Shown here: in pieces, positions 27,217 through 38,850 of the stretch
How the letters are laid out: each line of letters opens with the position of its first letter
How positions within the stretch are numbered: position 1 is the first letter of the stretch
Assembly (NCBI RefSeq): GCF_030719295.1
Contig: NZ_CP120997.1
Location: forward strand, 620,001 to 684,000
DNA: 64,000 nt
DNA from: Streptomyces sp. Mut1
Lineage (GTDB): Bacteria > Actinomycetota > Actinomycetes > Streptomycetales > Streptomycetaceae
Direction of reading: 5' to 3'
The notes under the pieces: model-generated
The model's input: only the letters and a program-made list of their open reading frames with translations
Database searches by the model: none
Told to the model about the DNA's origin: nothing
Made by a program: the position numbers and the translations under genes

Positions 27217-27257
27217 CCGCCGTCCCCGCCCGGCACCGGGCCAGGAGGGGACGGCGG
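27217..27257 (+). terminator. Terminator after the siderophore operon
   Basis: An 11-bp perfect stem (27217-27227 with 27247-27257) encloses a second small GC stem. It begins 8 bases after the synthetase stop. The stretch from here to 27399 holds no recognisable gene. Confidence 0.7.
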
Positions 27258-27399
27258 TGCCCGGGGACAGCGACTCCACCAGACCGCCGGCCGGTTCCGT
27301 GCGCCTGCACAGAGAGTCGCGGCCGCCGTTGAACTCCTGGTAGTGGCGTCCACGTAGCCGGCGGGCGGCGGGCAGCACGAGCGCCCCCGCGCAAAGAAG

Positions 27400-27431
27400 A
27401 TTCCCCGGTCCGCAATTGCGGACCGGGGAAT
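27400..27431. promoter_or_regulatory. 32-bp perfect palindrome at the HelD/HelR-like gene promoter
   Basis: A perfect inverted repeat without spacer is centred at 27415/27416 (right half TGCGGACCGGGGAAT at 27417-27431). It overlaps a possible -35 (TTGCGG, 27416-27421) that pairs with TATATT (27440-27445) across 18 bases. It could be a repressor operator or, if transcribed, a long hairpin. It differs from the published rifamycin-associated element as I remember it. Confidence 0.6.
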
Positions 27432-27451
27432 TTCACGACTATATTGGGGGG

Positions 27452-27489
27452 TTCTGTGCGCCCACAGAAAAGGCCCCTCAAGGGGGGCC
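27452..27489 (+). promoter_or_regulatory. Two hairpins in the HelD/HelR-like leader
   Basis: TTCTGTG/CACAGAA (27452-27458 with 27463-27469, 4-base loop) is followed by GGCCCC/GGGGCC (27472-27477 with 27484-27489). Both overlap the short leader frame 27456-27494. The arrangement suggests translation- or transcription-dependent attenuation, although no U-tract follows. Confidence 0.45.
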
Positions 27490-27494
27490 ACTAA
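27456..27494 (+). CDS. Possible 12-residue leader peptide
   Basis: GTG 27456 opens MRPQKRPLKGGH-stop, preceded by GGGGGG at a usable spacing. It ends 28 bases before the TTG start of the ATPase gene. Short basic leader peptides that cover hairpins are common before antibiotic-responsive genes. Translation is unproven. Confidence 0.35.
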   Translation: MRPQKRPLKGGH

Positions 27495-27522
27495 GAAACA
27501 CCTTAGCCGTCAGGGAGCAATT

Positions 27523-29757
27523 TTGTCAACTCGGGAAAGTGCCGAATTGCAGAAGGAGCAGGAATTCGTCGACCGGGTCTACGACCGTGTCGATGTGCTG
27601 CGCGGTGTCACCGCCGAGCGGGTCCAGGACGCCCTGACGCCCGTCGGCAACGGCCTCCAGGCCCGGCTCGAACGTGATGTGCTCGTCTCCGAGCGCTCGG
27701 GTCTGCTCGCCGCTCTGAACGCGGTCGACGGTTCGCTCTGTTTCGGCCGCATCGATCTCTCGGACGGCGCCGCGCACCATATCGGCCGTATCGGAATCCG
27801 CGAGGACAACACCGATCACACGCCCATGCTGATCGACTGGCGCGCACCGGTCGCCCGTCCCTTCTACCTCGCCACCGGTCACACTCCGATGGGTCTGCGC
27901 AGGCGCCGGCACATCACCACCGAGGGCCGCACCGTCACCGAGCTGCACGACGAGATCCTCGACGTCCGGGACCGGGAGCGCACCGGCTTCGAGGACCCGA
28001 GCGGCGACACCGTCCTGCTCGCCGCCGTGAACTCCGCGCGCACCGGACGCATGGCCGACATCGTACGGACCATCCAGGCCGAGCAGGACCGCATCATCCG
28101 CGCCCCGCACCGCGGTGTCCTCGTGGTCGAGGGCGGCCCCGGCACCGGCAAGACGGCGGTGGCGCTGCACCGGGCGGCGTTCCTGCTGTACGAGCACCGC
28201 GAGCTGCTCGCCAAGCGCGCCGTCCTGATCGTGGGCCCCAATCCGGCGTTCCTGAGCTACATCGGCGAGGTGCTGCCCGCGCTCGGCGAGACCGGTGTCC
28301 TGCTCGCCACCCAGGCCGAGCTGTTCCCCGGGGTCCACGCCCGCGGCACCGACACGCCCCGCGCCGCGGCGGTGAAGGGCGGCGCGGCCATGGCCGAGGC
28401 GCTGGCCCTGGCCGTGCGCGACCGGCAGCGGCTGCCCGAGCCCGGCGCGCCGCTGGTCATCGCGCACGACGACGGCGACCTGGTCCTGGACTGGGAGATC
28501 GCCTACGAGGCCCGGCAGGCGGCGCGCGACACCCGGCTGTCGTACAACCTCGCCCGGCCGCACTTCGCCTTCCGGATCATCGACGCGCTGACCGCGCAGC
28601 TCACCGAGCGCATCGGCGCCGACCCGTACGGCGGCCCCAACTTCCTCGGCCCCGACGACATCGCCCAGCTCGGCAAGGGCGTCGCCGTCAGCCGGGAGGT
28701 GCACGTCGCGATCGACACGCTGTGGCCGCCCCTCGCCCCGGAGGGCTTCCTCGCCGACTACCTCGCCGAGCCGGTCCACCTGCCGGCCGAGGACGCCGAG
28801 GCCATCCGGCGCGCGCCGGGCGAGGGCGGCTGGACACCTGCCGACGTACCGCTGCTGGACGAGGCGGCCGAACTCCTCGGGGTGGACGACAGCGCCGAGC
28901 GGGCGGCGGCCGAGGCCGAGCGCCAGGAGCGGATCGCGTACGCCCAGGGGGTGCTGGAGCTGTCCAGGGGCTCGGAGTCCTTCGAGTTCGAGGACGAGGA
29001 GTCGGAGGTGCTCGCCGCGCACGACATCATCGACGCCGAACGGATGGCGGAGCGGCAGGAGGAGGCCGATCACCGCAGCGCGGCTGAACGTGCCGCCGCC
29101 GACCGGACCTGGGCGTTCGGGCACATCATCGTGGACGAGGCGCAGGAGCTGTCGCCGATGGCGTGGCGGCTGCTGATGCGCCGTTCCCCGACCCGGTCGC
29201 TGACCCTGGTGGGCGACCCGGCGCAGACCTCGGAGGAGGCGGGGATCGGCTCGTGGAAGGAGATCCTCGATCCGTACGTGGGCGATCGTTTCGAGCACGT
29301 ACGGCTCGGGGTCAACTACCGTACGCCCGCCGAGATCATGGCGGTCGCGGCGAAGGTGCTGCGGGCCGACGACCCCTCGTTCGAGCCGCCCGGCTCGGTG
29401 CGGTCCACCGGGGAGGTGCCGTGGGTCCGGGACGCCGGCGACGACCTGGCGGGCGCGGTGGCGCGGGCGGTCGCCGAGCTGACACCGGAGGAGGGACGCC
29501 TCGCGGTGATCGCGCCACGTGAGCTGCACGAGGAGATCGCCGCCCCGCTGGACGGGGTCGCGGCCGGCGCCGAGCCCGATCTGACCCGGACGGTGGTCCT
29601 GCTCGGCCCCCGGCAGGCCAAGGGCCTCGAATTCGACCACGTGCTGGTCGTGGAGCCCGGCCGGTTCGGGACCAGCGATCTGTATGTGGCGCTGACCCGG
29701 GCCACGCAGCGGCTGGGGATCGTGCACCGCGAGGCGCTTCCCGCCTCTCTGCGCTGA
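27523..29757 (+). CDS. HelD/HelR-like UvrD-family ATPase (RNA polymerase rescue)
   Basis: A 744-residue superfamily 1 ATPase. The N-terminal helical arm (ESAELQKEQEFVDRVYDRVD) is typical of HelD proteins that enter RNA polymerase channels. Walker A is VEGGPGTGKTAVALHRAAFL (about residue 205), Walker B is HIIVDEAQELSPMAW, and further motifs are LVGDPAQT, NYRTPAEIM and QAKGLEFDHVLVVEP ... LYVALTRATQRL. In actinobacteria such proteins dislodge stalled or rifamycin-bound polymerase (HelR) or recycle it (HelD). TTG 27523 is used because AGGGAG sits just upstream and the helical arm starts there. The gene has its own promoter-like leader and a terminator after it. Whether it gives rifamycin resistance cannot be told. 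Confidence 0.85.
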   Translation: MSTRESAELQKEQEFVDRVYDRVDVLRGVTAERVQDALTPVGNGLQARLERDVLVSERSGLLAALNAVDGSLCFGRIDLSDGAAHHIGRIGIREDNTDHTPMLIDWRAPVARPFYLATGHTPMGLRRRRHITTEGRTVTELHDEILDVRDRERTGFEDPSGDTVLLAAVNSARTGRMADIVRTIQAEQDRIIRAPHRGVLVVEGGPGTGKTAVALHRAAFLLYEHRELLAKRAVLIVGPNPAFLSYIGEVLPALGETGVLLATQAELFPGVHARGTDTPRAAAVKGGAAMAEALALAVRDRQRLPEPGAPLVIAHDDGDLVLDWEIAYEARQAARDTRLSYNLARPHFAFRIIDALTAQLTERIGADPYGGPNFLGPDDIAQLGKGVAVSREVHVAIDTLWPPLAPEGFLADYLAEPVHLPAEDAEAIRRAPGEGGWTPADVPLLDEAAELLGVDDSAERAAAEAERQERIAYAQGVLELSRGSESFEFEDEESEVLAAHDIIDAERMAERQEEADHRSAAERAAADRTWAFGHIIVDEAQELSPMAWRLLMRRSPTRSLTLVGDPAQTSEEAGIGSWKEILDPYVGDRFEHVRLGVNYRTPAEIMAVAAKVLRADDPSFEPPGSVRSTGEVPWVRDAGDDLAGAVARAVAELTPEEGRLAVIAPRELHEEIAAPLDGVAAGAEPDLTRTVVLLGPRQAKGLEFDHVLVVEPGRFGTSDLYVALTRATQRLGIVHREALPASLR

Positions 29758-29780
29758 CGGCCGCCGGGCAACCGGCTTCG

Positions 29781-29815
29781 CGGGCCGGGCTGTTGTACGC
29801 GGACAGCCCGGCCCG
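29781..29815 (+). terminator. Terminator after the HelD/HelR-like gene
   Basis: A perfect 13-bp stem (29781-29793 with 29803-29815) and 9-base loop start 24 bases after the stop codon. Confidence 0.75.
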
Positions 29816-29878
29816 GACGGACGGGTTCCGGGAAGCCTTGACACCCCGGAGCCACAGGAGGAGCATCCTCACGTCGTT

Positions 29879-29890
29879 GACAACGTTGTC
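29879..29890. promoter_or_regulatory. LacI-type operator before the GH92 gene
   Basis: GACAACGTTGTC is a perfect 12-bp palindrome with a central CG, 81 bases upstream of GTG 29971. It fits a LacI-family sugar repressor controlling the mannosidase. Confidence 0.6.
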
Positions 29891-29970
29891 GGGGCGACGC
29901 CGTTCCGCTGCGGCCACGACGCCCGTTCCCCGCCGCGTTGACCGTCCGTCACATACGAAGGGCAGGAACG

Positions 29971-32900
29971 GTGCCACAGACGCACAACCGTCGCACGCAC
30001 ACCGGAATCCGGGCCGTCGGATCCGTCACCGCCGCCGCCATGGCCGTGATGGGCCTGGTGGCCGCGGCCGCCCCCGCGTCCGCCTCGCCCGGCGGGGACA
30101 CCGTCAGAAACCCGGTGTCGTACGTCGACCCCCTCATCGGCTCGTCGAACGCCGGCAACACCTACCCGGGCGCGGTCCAGCCGTTCGGCATGCTGGCGTG
30201 GAGTCCGCAGAACTCGCGGGGCAAGCAGGTCTCGACGCCCGCACCCGGCGGCTACCAGTACGACGCGAAGAAGATCCGCGGCTTCAGCCTCACCCATCTC
30301 AACGGCGTCGGCTGCTCCGGCGCCAACGGCGACATCCCGATCATGCCGTACGTGGGCGACGTGGACTCCTCCCCCACCTCGGACACCACCGACGCGAAGT
30401 ACGCGAGCGACTTCTCGCACGACGACGAGACGGCGTCCGCCGGCTACTACGAGGTCGGCCTGGCCAGTGGCGCGTCGGCTGCGCTCACCACCACCGCCCG
30501 CACCGGATCGGGGCAGTTCGGCTTCCCCGCCGGCAAGCCCGCCAGCATGCTCTTCCGCACCTCCAACTCGGAGACCGGAAGCACCGGCGCCACCGTGCGC
30601 ATCAACCGGGCCGAGCGGACCGTGACGGGTTCGGTCACGGCGGGCAACTTCTGCGGGCCGCAGAGCGCGAACAACCGCAAGGACCTGTACACGCTGTATT
30701 TCACCGCCCACTTCGACAAGCCCTTCGCGAAGGTCGGCACCTGGAAGGACGGCACACTCTCCCCCGGTTCCACCTCCGCCTCCGGCGGTACGGGCTACAG
30801 CGCGTCCGGCAACGCCGTGGAGGGCAAGGGCTCCGGCGCGTACGTCACGTTTGCGGACGGAACCACCCTGGCGCGCGCCAGGGTCGCCGTCTCGTACGTG
30901 AGCCAGAAGAACGCCGAGGCCAACCTCCGCGCGGAGAACGGGCCCGGCCGGAGCTTCGACTCCGTGAAGCGGCAGGCCGCCGCCAACTGGAACAAGGCAC
31001 TGAAGTCGATCGAGATCGGCGGAGGCACCGAGGCCCGGCGCACCACGTTCTACACCGCGCTCTACCACTCCATGCTGGAGCCGACCCTCACCAGCGACGT
31101 GGACGGCCGCTATCTCGGCGCCGACCGGAAACCGCACCGGCTCGCCAAGGGGCAGAAGGCGCAGTACGGCACCTTCTCCGGCTGGGACCAGTACCGGGCG
31201 CAGGTGCAGCTCATGGCCCTGCTCAACCCGAGGGCGGGCAGCGACTACGCCCAGTCCCTCTTCAACTACGCGAACCAGCGCGACGGGGAGTGGGACCGCT
31301 GGCTGCTGGAGAACGGCAAGACGAGCGTGATGTCCGGCGACCCGTCGGACGCGGCGCTCGCCGGGATCTACGCGTTCGGCGGCCGTGACTTCGACGTCAG
31401 GGGCGCGCTGAAGTCCCTGGTGAGGGCGGCGACCGTGCCGACCGCGAACGACTCGGACAGCGCGGGCTGCAACGTCGAGTGCGTGGGCCAGCGGCCCGCC
31501 CTCGACAAGTACCTGGAGCTGGGCTACGTACCGGCGGACAACTGCCACTGCTGGGGCGGTGCGGCCGAGACGCTGGAGGACGCCGCGGCCGACTTCGGCC
31601 TCGCGGAGCTCTCCCGGCGGCTGGGGCGGACGGCGGACGCGAAGAGGTTCCTGGACCGGTCGGGCAACTGGACCAACGTCTTCGACGCCAACGCCACCGA
31701 GGACGGCGGCTACATACGCGACCGGAAGTCCGACGGCAGCTGGGCGGGCACCTTCACGCCGGGCACCGGCAGCGGTTTCGTCGAGGGCACCAGCGCCCGG
31801 TACACCTGGATGGTCTACTCGGACGTGGCCGGCCTCGCGGGCGCCATGGGCGGCAACGAGCGCGCGGCGGAGCGGCTCGACGCGTTCTTCCGCGGTCCGG
31901 ACGGCACGTTCGACTTCTCGGCGAAGGACCCCACGCGCTACGACCCGACGAACGAGCCGGACATCAACGCGCCTTACCTGTACAACTACTTCGGCGCTCC
32001 GTACAAGACACAGGAGACGGTCCGCGCGGAGCTGGACCAGCTGTGGACCGACGGCCCCGGCGGCATCCCGGGCAACGACGACGCGGGCACCATGTCGTCC
32101 TGGTACGTCTTCTCCGCGCTGGGCATGTACCCGCAGAACCCGAGCCGCGCCGATCTGACGCTCACCGCCCCGCTGTTCCCGCACGCGGTGGTGCACACCG
32201 GGCACGGCAGGACGATCACGGTCGACGCGCCCGCGGCCTCGGCCGGCCACATGTACATCCACGGCCTGAAGGTCGACGGCCGTACGTCCACGAAGCCGTG
32301 GGTCCCGGACTCGCTCGTCACCCGGGGCGGCCGCCTCGACTTCACCCTCGGCACGACGGCCGACACCACCTGGGGCAGCGCCCCGGCAGACGCGCCGCCG
32401 TCCTTCCCCGGCGGCGGGCTGAAGTACTTCACGGGCGCCTCCCCCGACCAGCTGAAGACCGAGCCGGGCTCCGAAGGCGCGCGGACGGTCGTCAAGGTGC
32501 AGAGCCTGGAGACGAAGGCGACCACCGTGCACTGGACGGCCGATCCGCCCGCCGGGATCACGGTCACCCCGTCCGAGGGCGACTTCACGGTGCCCGCACG
32601 CGGCGCGGCGCAGGCGAAACTGACCGTGTCGGCCGGGACGGACACCGCCGAGGGCTACTACACGGTCCCGGTGACCCTGAAGTCCTCGACGGGTGAGGAG
32701 CTGCCGAAGACATCGGCGGCGGTGACGGTCGCCGAGCGCGACGGCCTGCTGTGGAACCGCAACAGCACCGGGATCTCGGCGGACGACGGGAATCCGCAGG
32801 CCAACTTCGACGGCGAGGGCTGGAGTTACTCGGCGAAGGCGCTCGCGGCGGCGGGTGCGGAGCCGGGCGGCACGGTCTCGTCGGGCGGTTTCGACTTCGC

Positions 32901-33321
32901 CTGGCCGCAGGTGGGTGCCGGTGACCCGGACAACATCGAGGTGGCCGGCGCGGACCCGCAGGTGCTGAACGTCCCCGCCTCGCAGGGCGACACGAAGCTC
33001 GCCTTCCTCGGGAGCGCCGCCGAGGGCGAGGCGTCGGGGACGGTGACGCTGACGTACACCGACGGCACCACGCAGCGGGCGGAGATCGGCTTCAGCGACT
33101 GGACGCTGGGCGGCGGCACGCAGCAGCCGTCGTTCGGCAACACGGTCGCGGTGCACACCGAGTACCGCGATGTGCAGGGCGGCGGGAAGGACCCGGTGGG
33201 CACCGAGCTCTTCGCGACCGCGCCGATCGCCCTCCAGGCCGGTAAGCGGCTCGCGAGCGTAACGCTGCCGGGCGAGACGGAGGGCGGGATCATCCACGTC
33301 TTCGCGGTGGCCACCGCCTGA
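29971..33321 (+). CDS. Secreted GH92 alpha-mannosidase with C-terminal accessory domains
   Basis: About 1116 residues. The signal peptide ends at ASASPGGD. Residues about 45-770 form the GH92 fold: VDPLIGSSNAGNTYPGAVQP, GYQYDAKKIRGFSLTHLNGV, TFSGWDQYRAQVQLMALL, NCHCWGGAAETLEDA, PYLYNYFGAPYKTQ and the hallmark GNDDAGTMSSWYVFSALGM. GH92 enzymes are calcium-dependent, inverting exo-alpha-mannosidases. The C-terminus adds an Ig-like domain of the NEW3 type (about 840-925) and a beta-sandwich (about 935-1115), probably for substrate binding. GTG 29971 follows AAGGGCAGGAACG; the earlier in-frame TTG 29938 lacks a site. A LacI-type operator lies upstream. It likely releases mannose from fungal or yeast glycoproteins. 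Confidence 0.92.
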   Translation: MPQTHNRRTHTGIRAVGSVTAAAMAVMGLVAAAAPASASPGGDTVRNPVSYVDPLIGSSNAGNTYPGAVQPFGMLAWSPQNSRGKQVSTPAPGGYQYDAKKIRGFSLTHLNGVGCSGANGDIPIMPYVGDVDSSPTSDTTDAKYASDFSHDDETASAGYYEVGLASGASAALTTTARTGSGQFGFPAGKPASMLFRTSNSETGSTGATVRINRAERTVTGSVTAGNFCGPQSANNRKDLYTLYFTAHFDKPFAKVGTWKDGTLSPGSTSASGGTGYSASGNAVEGKGSGAYVTFADGTTLARARVAVSYVSQKNAEANLRAENGPGRSFDSVKRQAAANWNKALKSIEIGGGTEARRTTFYTALYHSMLEPTLTSDVDGRYLGADRKPHRLAKGQKAQYGTFSGWDQYRAQVQLMALLNPRAGSDYAQSLFNYANQRDGEWDRWLLENGKTSVMSGDPSDAALAGIYAFGGRDFDVRGALKSLVRAATVPTANDSDSAGCNVECVGQRPALDKYLELGYVPADNCHCWGGAAETLEDAAADFGLAELSRRLGRTADAKRFLDRSGNWTNVFDANATEDGGYIRDRKSDGSWAGTFTPGTGSGFVEGTSARYTWMVYSDVAGLAGAMGGNERAAERLDAFFRGPDGTFDFSAKDPTRYDPTNEPDINAPYLYNYFGAPYKTQETVRAELDQLWTDGPGGIPGNDDAGTMSSWYVFSALGMYPQNPSRADLTLTAPLFPHAVVHTGHGRTITVDAPAASAGHMYIHGLKVDGRTSTKPWVPDSLVTRGGRLDFTLGTTADTTWGSAPADAPPSFPGGGLKYFTGASPDQLKTEPGSEGARTVVKVQSLETKATTVHWTADPPAGITVTPSEGDFTVPARGAAQAKLTVSAGTDTAEGYYTVPVTLKSSTGEELPKTSAAVTVAERDGLLWNRNSTGISADDGNPQANFDGEGWSYSAKALAAAGAEPGGTVSSGGFDFAWPQVGAGDPDNIEVAGADPQVLNVPASQGDTKLAFLGSAAEGEASGTVTLTYTDGTTQRAEIGFSDWTLGGGTQQPSFGNTVAVHTEYRDVQGGGKDPVGTELFATAPIALQAGKRLASVTLPGETEGGIIHVFAVATA

Positions 33322-33337
33322 CCGGACCTGTGCGGCG

Positions 33338-33373
33338 GTAGGGGCCGGCCCCATGCGTGGGGCCGGCCCCTAC
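33338..33373. terminator. Bidirectional terminator between GH92 and katG
   Basis: A perfect 15-bp stem (33338-33352 with 33359-33373) with a 6-base loop sits between the convergent genes, 7 bases from the katG stop. Confidence 0.85.
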
Positions 33374-33380
33374 GGCGTAC

Positions 33381-35748
<2,368 letters not shown>

Positions 35749-35928
35749 TACGACACACACACTGGAATGATCAGGGTCCGCACCTCCCGCGCTGCCATGA
35801 TCGCCCGCCCGCGCGCAGGGCCGAGTCGCGTAGGTGGAACGGGCTCGTGACCACGGCTGCGCCGACGTCCGACGTGTGGAGCCCGCCTTCCCGTCCACGC
35901 TGTGCGCGACGCTGGAGCCGTTGTCCGG

Positions 35929-36546
35929 CTAGATCGTCTCCGGCCTGCGGTGGACGCTGACGGCGTAGCCGCCGCCGTCGTACGGGGCGGCGTCCCATGT
36001 CGCGAAGCGGTCGACCGGGGCGAGACCGGAGGCGGAGCAGCAGTCGTCGTACTCCGCGAGCGTGAGGGCGGGCTCCACGGGCAGGTGGGCCTCGTCCAGA
36101 CCGAAGCCCGCGACCAGCAGGCCGCCGGGGCGCAGGGCCGCCGACAGGCGCCGGACGACGGTGGCCTCGGTGCCGGGGGCGAGCAGCGCGAAGACGTTGC
36201 CCGCGGCGACGACGAGGTCGAAGCCCGTCCCGATGCCGAGGGCCGCCGGGTCGAACGCGGCGAGGTCGGCCCGGAACCAGGGCAGGTGCGGTGCCTGCTT
36301 CCGCGCCACGGCCAGCATCGACGGGTCGACGTCCACCCCGACGCAGTCGTACCCGAGCTCCGCGAGCCGGATCGTGACCCGCCCGGTGCCGCATCCGGCG
36401 TCCAGCACGCGCGCTGCGGAGGGCACGAGGGCCGAGCAGAACCGCGCCTCCCCGTGCATGTCCTTGCCGCTGCGGGCCAGGGCCGCGAATCGGGCGGCGT
36501 AGTCCTCCCCCGACGTGTCTCCGGTCAGCTCGGTCCAGCGGTTCAT
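35929..36546 (-). CDS. SAM-dependent class I methyltransferase
   Basis: A 205-residue Rossmann methyltransferase with motif I VLDAGCGTGRVTIRLAELG, an acidic end of beta2 (VGVDVDPSM), FDLVVAAGNVFALL (motif II) and LRPGGLLVAGFG (motif III). The N-terminus MNRWTELTG...YAARFAAL is typical of small UbiE-like methyltransferases. The substrate is unknown. ATG 36546 directly precedes this segment. It lies downstream of nothing on its strand and is divergent from the ABC exporter genes across 141 bases, so a functional link is possible but not shown. Confidence 0.82.
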   Translation of the reverse strand: MNRWTELTGDTSGEDYAARFAALARSGKDMHGEARFCSALVPSAARVLDAGCGTGRVTIRLAELGYDCVGVDVDPSMLAVARKQAPHLPWFRADLAAFDPAALGIGTGFDLVVAAGNVFALLAPGTEATVVRRLSAALRPGGLLVAGFGLDEAHLPVEPALTLAEYDDCCSASGLAPVDRFATWDAAPYDGGGYAVSVHRRPETI

Positions 36547-36687
36547 GCGGCCCACTGTAGACGGGGCGGGGGGCCTGCCGGAGCGGGGGCGGGGCTCACG
36601 GCCCCGGCCATGGTTCGGTTTCCCGTACCCCCGATCCGGGGGCAGGCACGATCGATCCGGGCGCCCCGTCGGCCCAGGATGGGGGAC

Positions 36688-37440
36688 ATGGCTGAGACAG
36701 CGACACACACCGGGACCCAGACCGCCGTCCGAGCGCAGGACCTGCACCGCGAGTACGGGCGCGGCACCGCCGCCGTCCGGGCGCTGCGCGGAGTCTCCGT
36801 GGACCTCTCCCCCGGTACGTTCACGGCGGTGATGGGTCCTTCGGGCTCCGGCAAGACCACGTTGCTGCACTGCCTGGCGGGGATGGACCGGCCCACGCGG
36901 GGCTCCGTCCGGTGGGGCGGTACGGAGGTGTCCCGGCTGCCGGAGCGGCGGCTGGCGGAACTGCGGCGCGGCCGGGTCGGGTTCGTGTTCCAGGCGTTCA
37001 ACCTCATGCCGGCGATGACGGTCGAGCAGAACGTCGAGCTGCCCGGCCGGCTGGCCGGTGAGCGGCCCGGCCGGGAACAGGTCCGGGAGGCGCTCGCCCG
37101 GGTGGGGCTCGCCGGGCGGGAGCGGTACCGGCCGGGGCAGTTGTCCGGTGGGCAGCAGCAGCGGGTGGCGATCGCCCGAGCGCTGGTGTCGCACCCGGAG
37201 GTGCTGTTCGCGGACGAGCCGACCGGGGCGCTGGACCGGTCCACGGGGCGCGAGATCCTGGATCTGCTGCGCGCCGGGGTGGACCAGGAGGGGCAGACCT
37301 GTGTGATGGTGACGCACGATCCGGTGGCCGCCGCGTACGCGGACCGGGTGCTGCTGCTCGCCGACGGTCTGCTGGTGGACGAGCTGGTGCGGCCGACCGC
37401 CGCTCAGGTCGGCGAGCGCCTGAGCCGTCTGGGCGGCTGA
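36688..37440 (+). CDS. ABC transporter ATP-binding protein (LolD/MacB type)
   Basis: A 250-residue ATPase with Walker A GPSGSGKTT, Q-loop FVFQAFNLMP, signature LSGGQQQRVAIARAL, Walker B VLFADEPTGALD and switch His in MVTHD. FNLMPAMTVEQNVELP marks the LolD/MacB/FtsE-like subgroup, which pairs with FtsX-type permeases such as the one encoded 4 bases downstream. ATG 36688 follows AGGATGGGGG; ATG 36679, three codons earlier, is also possible. Together with the kinase gene downstream, it resembles antibiotic- or envelope-stress exporters with their own two-component systems. Confidence 0.93.
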   Translation: MAETATHTGTQTAVRAQDLHREYGRGTAAVRALRGVSVDLSPGTFTAVMGPSGSGKTTLLHCLAGMDRPTRGSVRWGGTEVSRLPERRLAELRRGRVGFVFQAFNLMPAMTVEQNVELPGRLAGERPGREQVREALARVGLAGRERYRPGQLSGGQQQRVAIARALVSHPEVLFADEPTGALDRSTGREILDLLRAGVDQEGQTCVMVTHDPVAAAYADRVLLLADGLLVDELVRPTAAQVGERLSRLGG

Positions 37441-37444
37441 GCCC

Positions 37445-38815
37445 GTGATCGTCCTGCTCGCTCTCGGCCGGATCCGGCGGCAGCCGGCGGCCTTCGCCGG
37501 TCTGGCGGTCGCGCTCCTTCTCGCCATCGCCACGGTGACGCTGTTCGGCTCGCTGTTCGCCACCGGTCTCGCGACGCCCGAGGCCGCCCGGGACGCGGTC
37601 GAGGGGCCCGGCCTGATGGTGATCGCCGGTGCCTTCGGGGAGATCGCGGTGCTCGTCGCGTTCTTCGTGGTGGTCAACGCGCTGGGCTTCGCGCTGCGTC
37701 AGCAGCACCGTGAGCTGGCGCTGCTGCGTACGGTCGCGGCGACGCCCCGGCAGGCGCGGCGGCTGGTCCGTTGTCAGGTCGTCGCGGTCACGGTGCTGGT
37801 GACGGTGCCGGGCTGGGCCGGGGGCGCGGTCGCGGCCCGTCTCCTCCTCGCCGAGCTGCAAGGGCGCGGGATGGCGGCGCCGGGCGTCGGGGTCCCGTGG
37901 ACACCGGTCCCGATGCTGGTGGCGTCGGCCGCCGCGTTCGTCGTCGCGCTGGTGGCCTCGGCCGTCGCGGCGCGGCGTGTCACCCGGCTCGCGCCGGCCG
38001 CCGCGCTCACCGCCGGGTCGACGGAGCAGGGGCGGACGGGTGTGCCGCGGCTGCTCGCCGGAGCGGGTGCGCTGGTGGGCGGCGGGTTCCTGCTGCGGCT
38101 GGCGGCGACCCGGCCGTCCGGTGAGCTGGACAAGGCGGGGCAGGCGGCGCTGCTGGGTTCGCTGGTACTGCTGATCGGGGTCGCCCTGGTGGGGCCGCTC
38201 GCGGCACGTGTCCTGGTGGCCGTGCTGGGTCTGCCGGTGCGGGTCCTGGCGCCCCGTACGGGCTGGTCGGCCGACGCGAACCTGCGCGGATACGCGCGGC
38301 GTCTTTCGTCGGCCGTGGTGCCGGTCGCGCTGCTCGTGGGTCTGTCGGGCACCATGACGATCATGACAACCACCGCCGAGCACGCCTCGGGCGCGGCCAC
38401 CGGCAGCGTCACATCGGACACGGATGTCTGGCTCCGGCAGGCCGAGCTCGCCCTGCTGCTGTGTTTCGCGGCGGTGTCCACGGTCAACACCCTGGTCGCC
38501 GTGACCGCCGAGCGGCGCCGCGAGTTCGCCCTGCTCCGGCTGGTCGGGGCCACCTGGTCGCAGCTGATGCGCATGCTGACGGTGGAAGCGGTACTGACGG
38601 CCGCGGTGGGTGTCCTGCTCGGCGCGGCGGTCGCGGGCGCCGCGTCGGCGGCCTTCAGCATCGCGGTGACCGGGTCGGCGGTGCCGTCCGTCCCGGGTGG
38701 CGCCGGGTGGCTCGTCGCCGGCGCGGTGGCGCTGACCGCCCCGGTGATCCTGGGCACGGGGCTGCGGGCCGTGCGTGGTCCTGCGGCGGAGCAGGCGGGC
38801 GGTGCCCGTGACTGA
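37445..38815 (+). CDS. FtsX-like ABC transporter permease
   Basis: A 456-residue membrane protein with FtsX-type domains: an N-terminal segment (FAGLAVALLLAIATVTLFGSL), a block of three (IAVLVAFFVVVNALGFALR ... ALLRTVAATPRQARRLV) and a second block (LLCFAAVSTVNTLVAVTAER then RREFALLRLVGATWSQL), giving eight to ten membrane helices. The repeated ALLRxVxATxxQ motif is the coupling helix of this family. The start GTG 37445 lies 4 bases after the ATPase stop. With the ATPase it forms an exporter of unknown cargo. Confidence 0.9.
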   Translation: MIVLLALGRIRRQPAAFAGLAVALLLAIATVTLFGSLFATGLATPEAARDAVEGPGLMVIAGAFGEIAVLVAFFVVVNALGFALRQQHRELALLRTVAATPRQARRLVRCQVVAVTVLVTVPGWAGGAVAARLLLAELQGRGMAAPGVGVPWTPVPMLVASAAAFVVALVASAVAARRVTRLAPAAALTAGSTEQGRTGVPRLLAGAGALVGGGFLLRLAATRPSGELDKAGQAALLGSLVLLIGVALVGPLAARVLVAVLGLPVRVLAPRTGWSADANLRGYARRLSSAVVPVALLVGLSGTMTIMTTTAEHASGAATGSVTSDTDVWLRQAELALLLCFAAVSTVNTLVAVTAERRREFALLRLVGATWSQLMRMLTVEAVLTAAVGVLLGAAVAGAASAAFSIAVTGSAVPSVPGGAGWLVAGAVALTAPVILGTGLRAVRGPAAEQAGGARD

Positions 38816-38850
38816 GCGCGGCCGGGGCCCGGCGGCCGGGGCGCCCGCAG

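Noticed and set aside
27163..27378. 71-residue minus-strand frame after the synthetase, considered as MbtH
   Set aside because: None of the MbtH Trp/Pro motifs are present and it overlaps a terminator and the synthetase end.
35833..35931. 33-residue plus-strand GTG frame as a FurA remnant
   Set aside because: No Fur motif such as HHHH or CxxC; similarity could not be supported.
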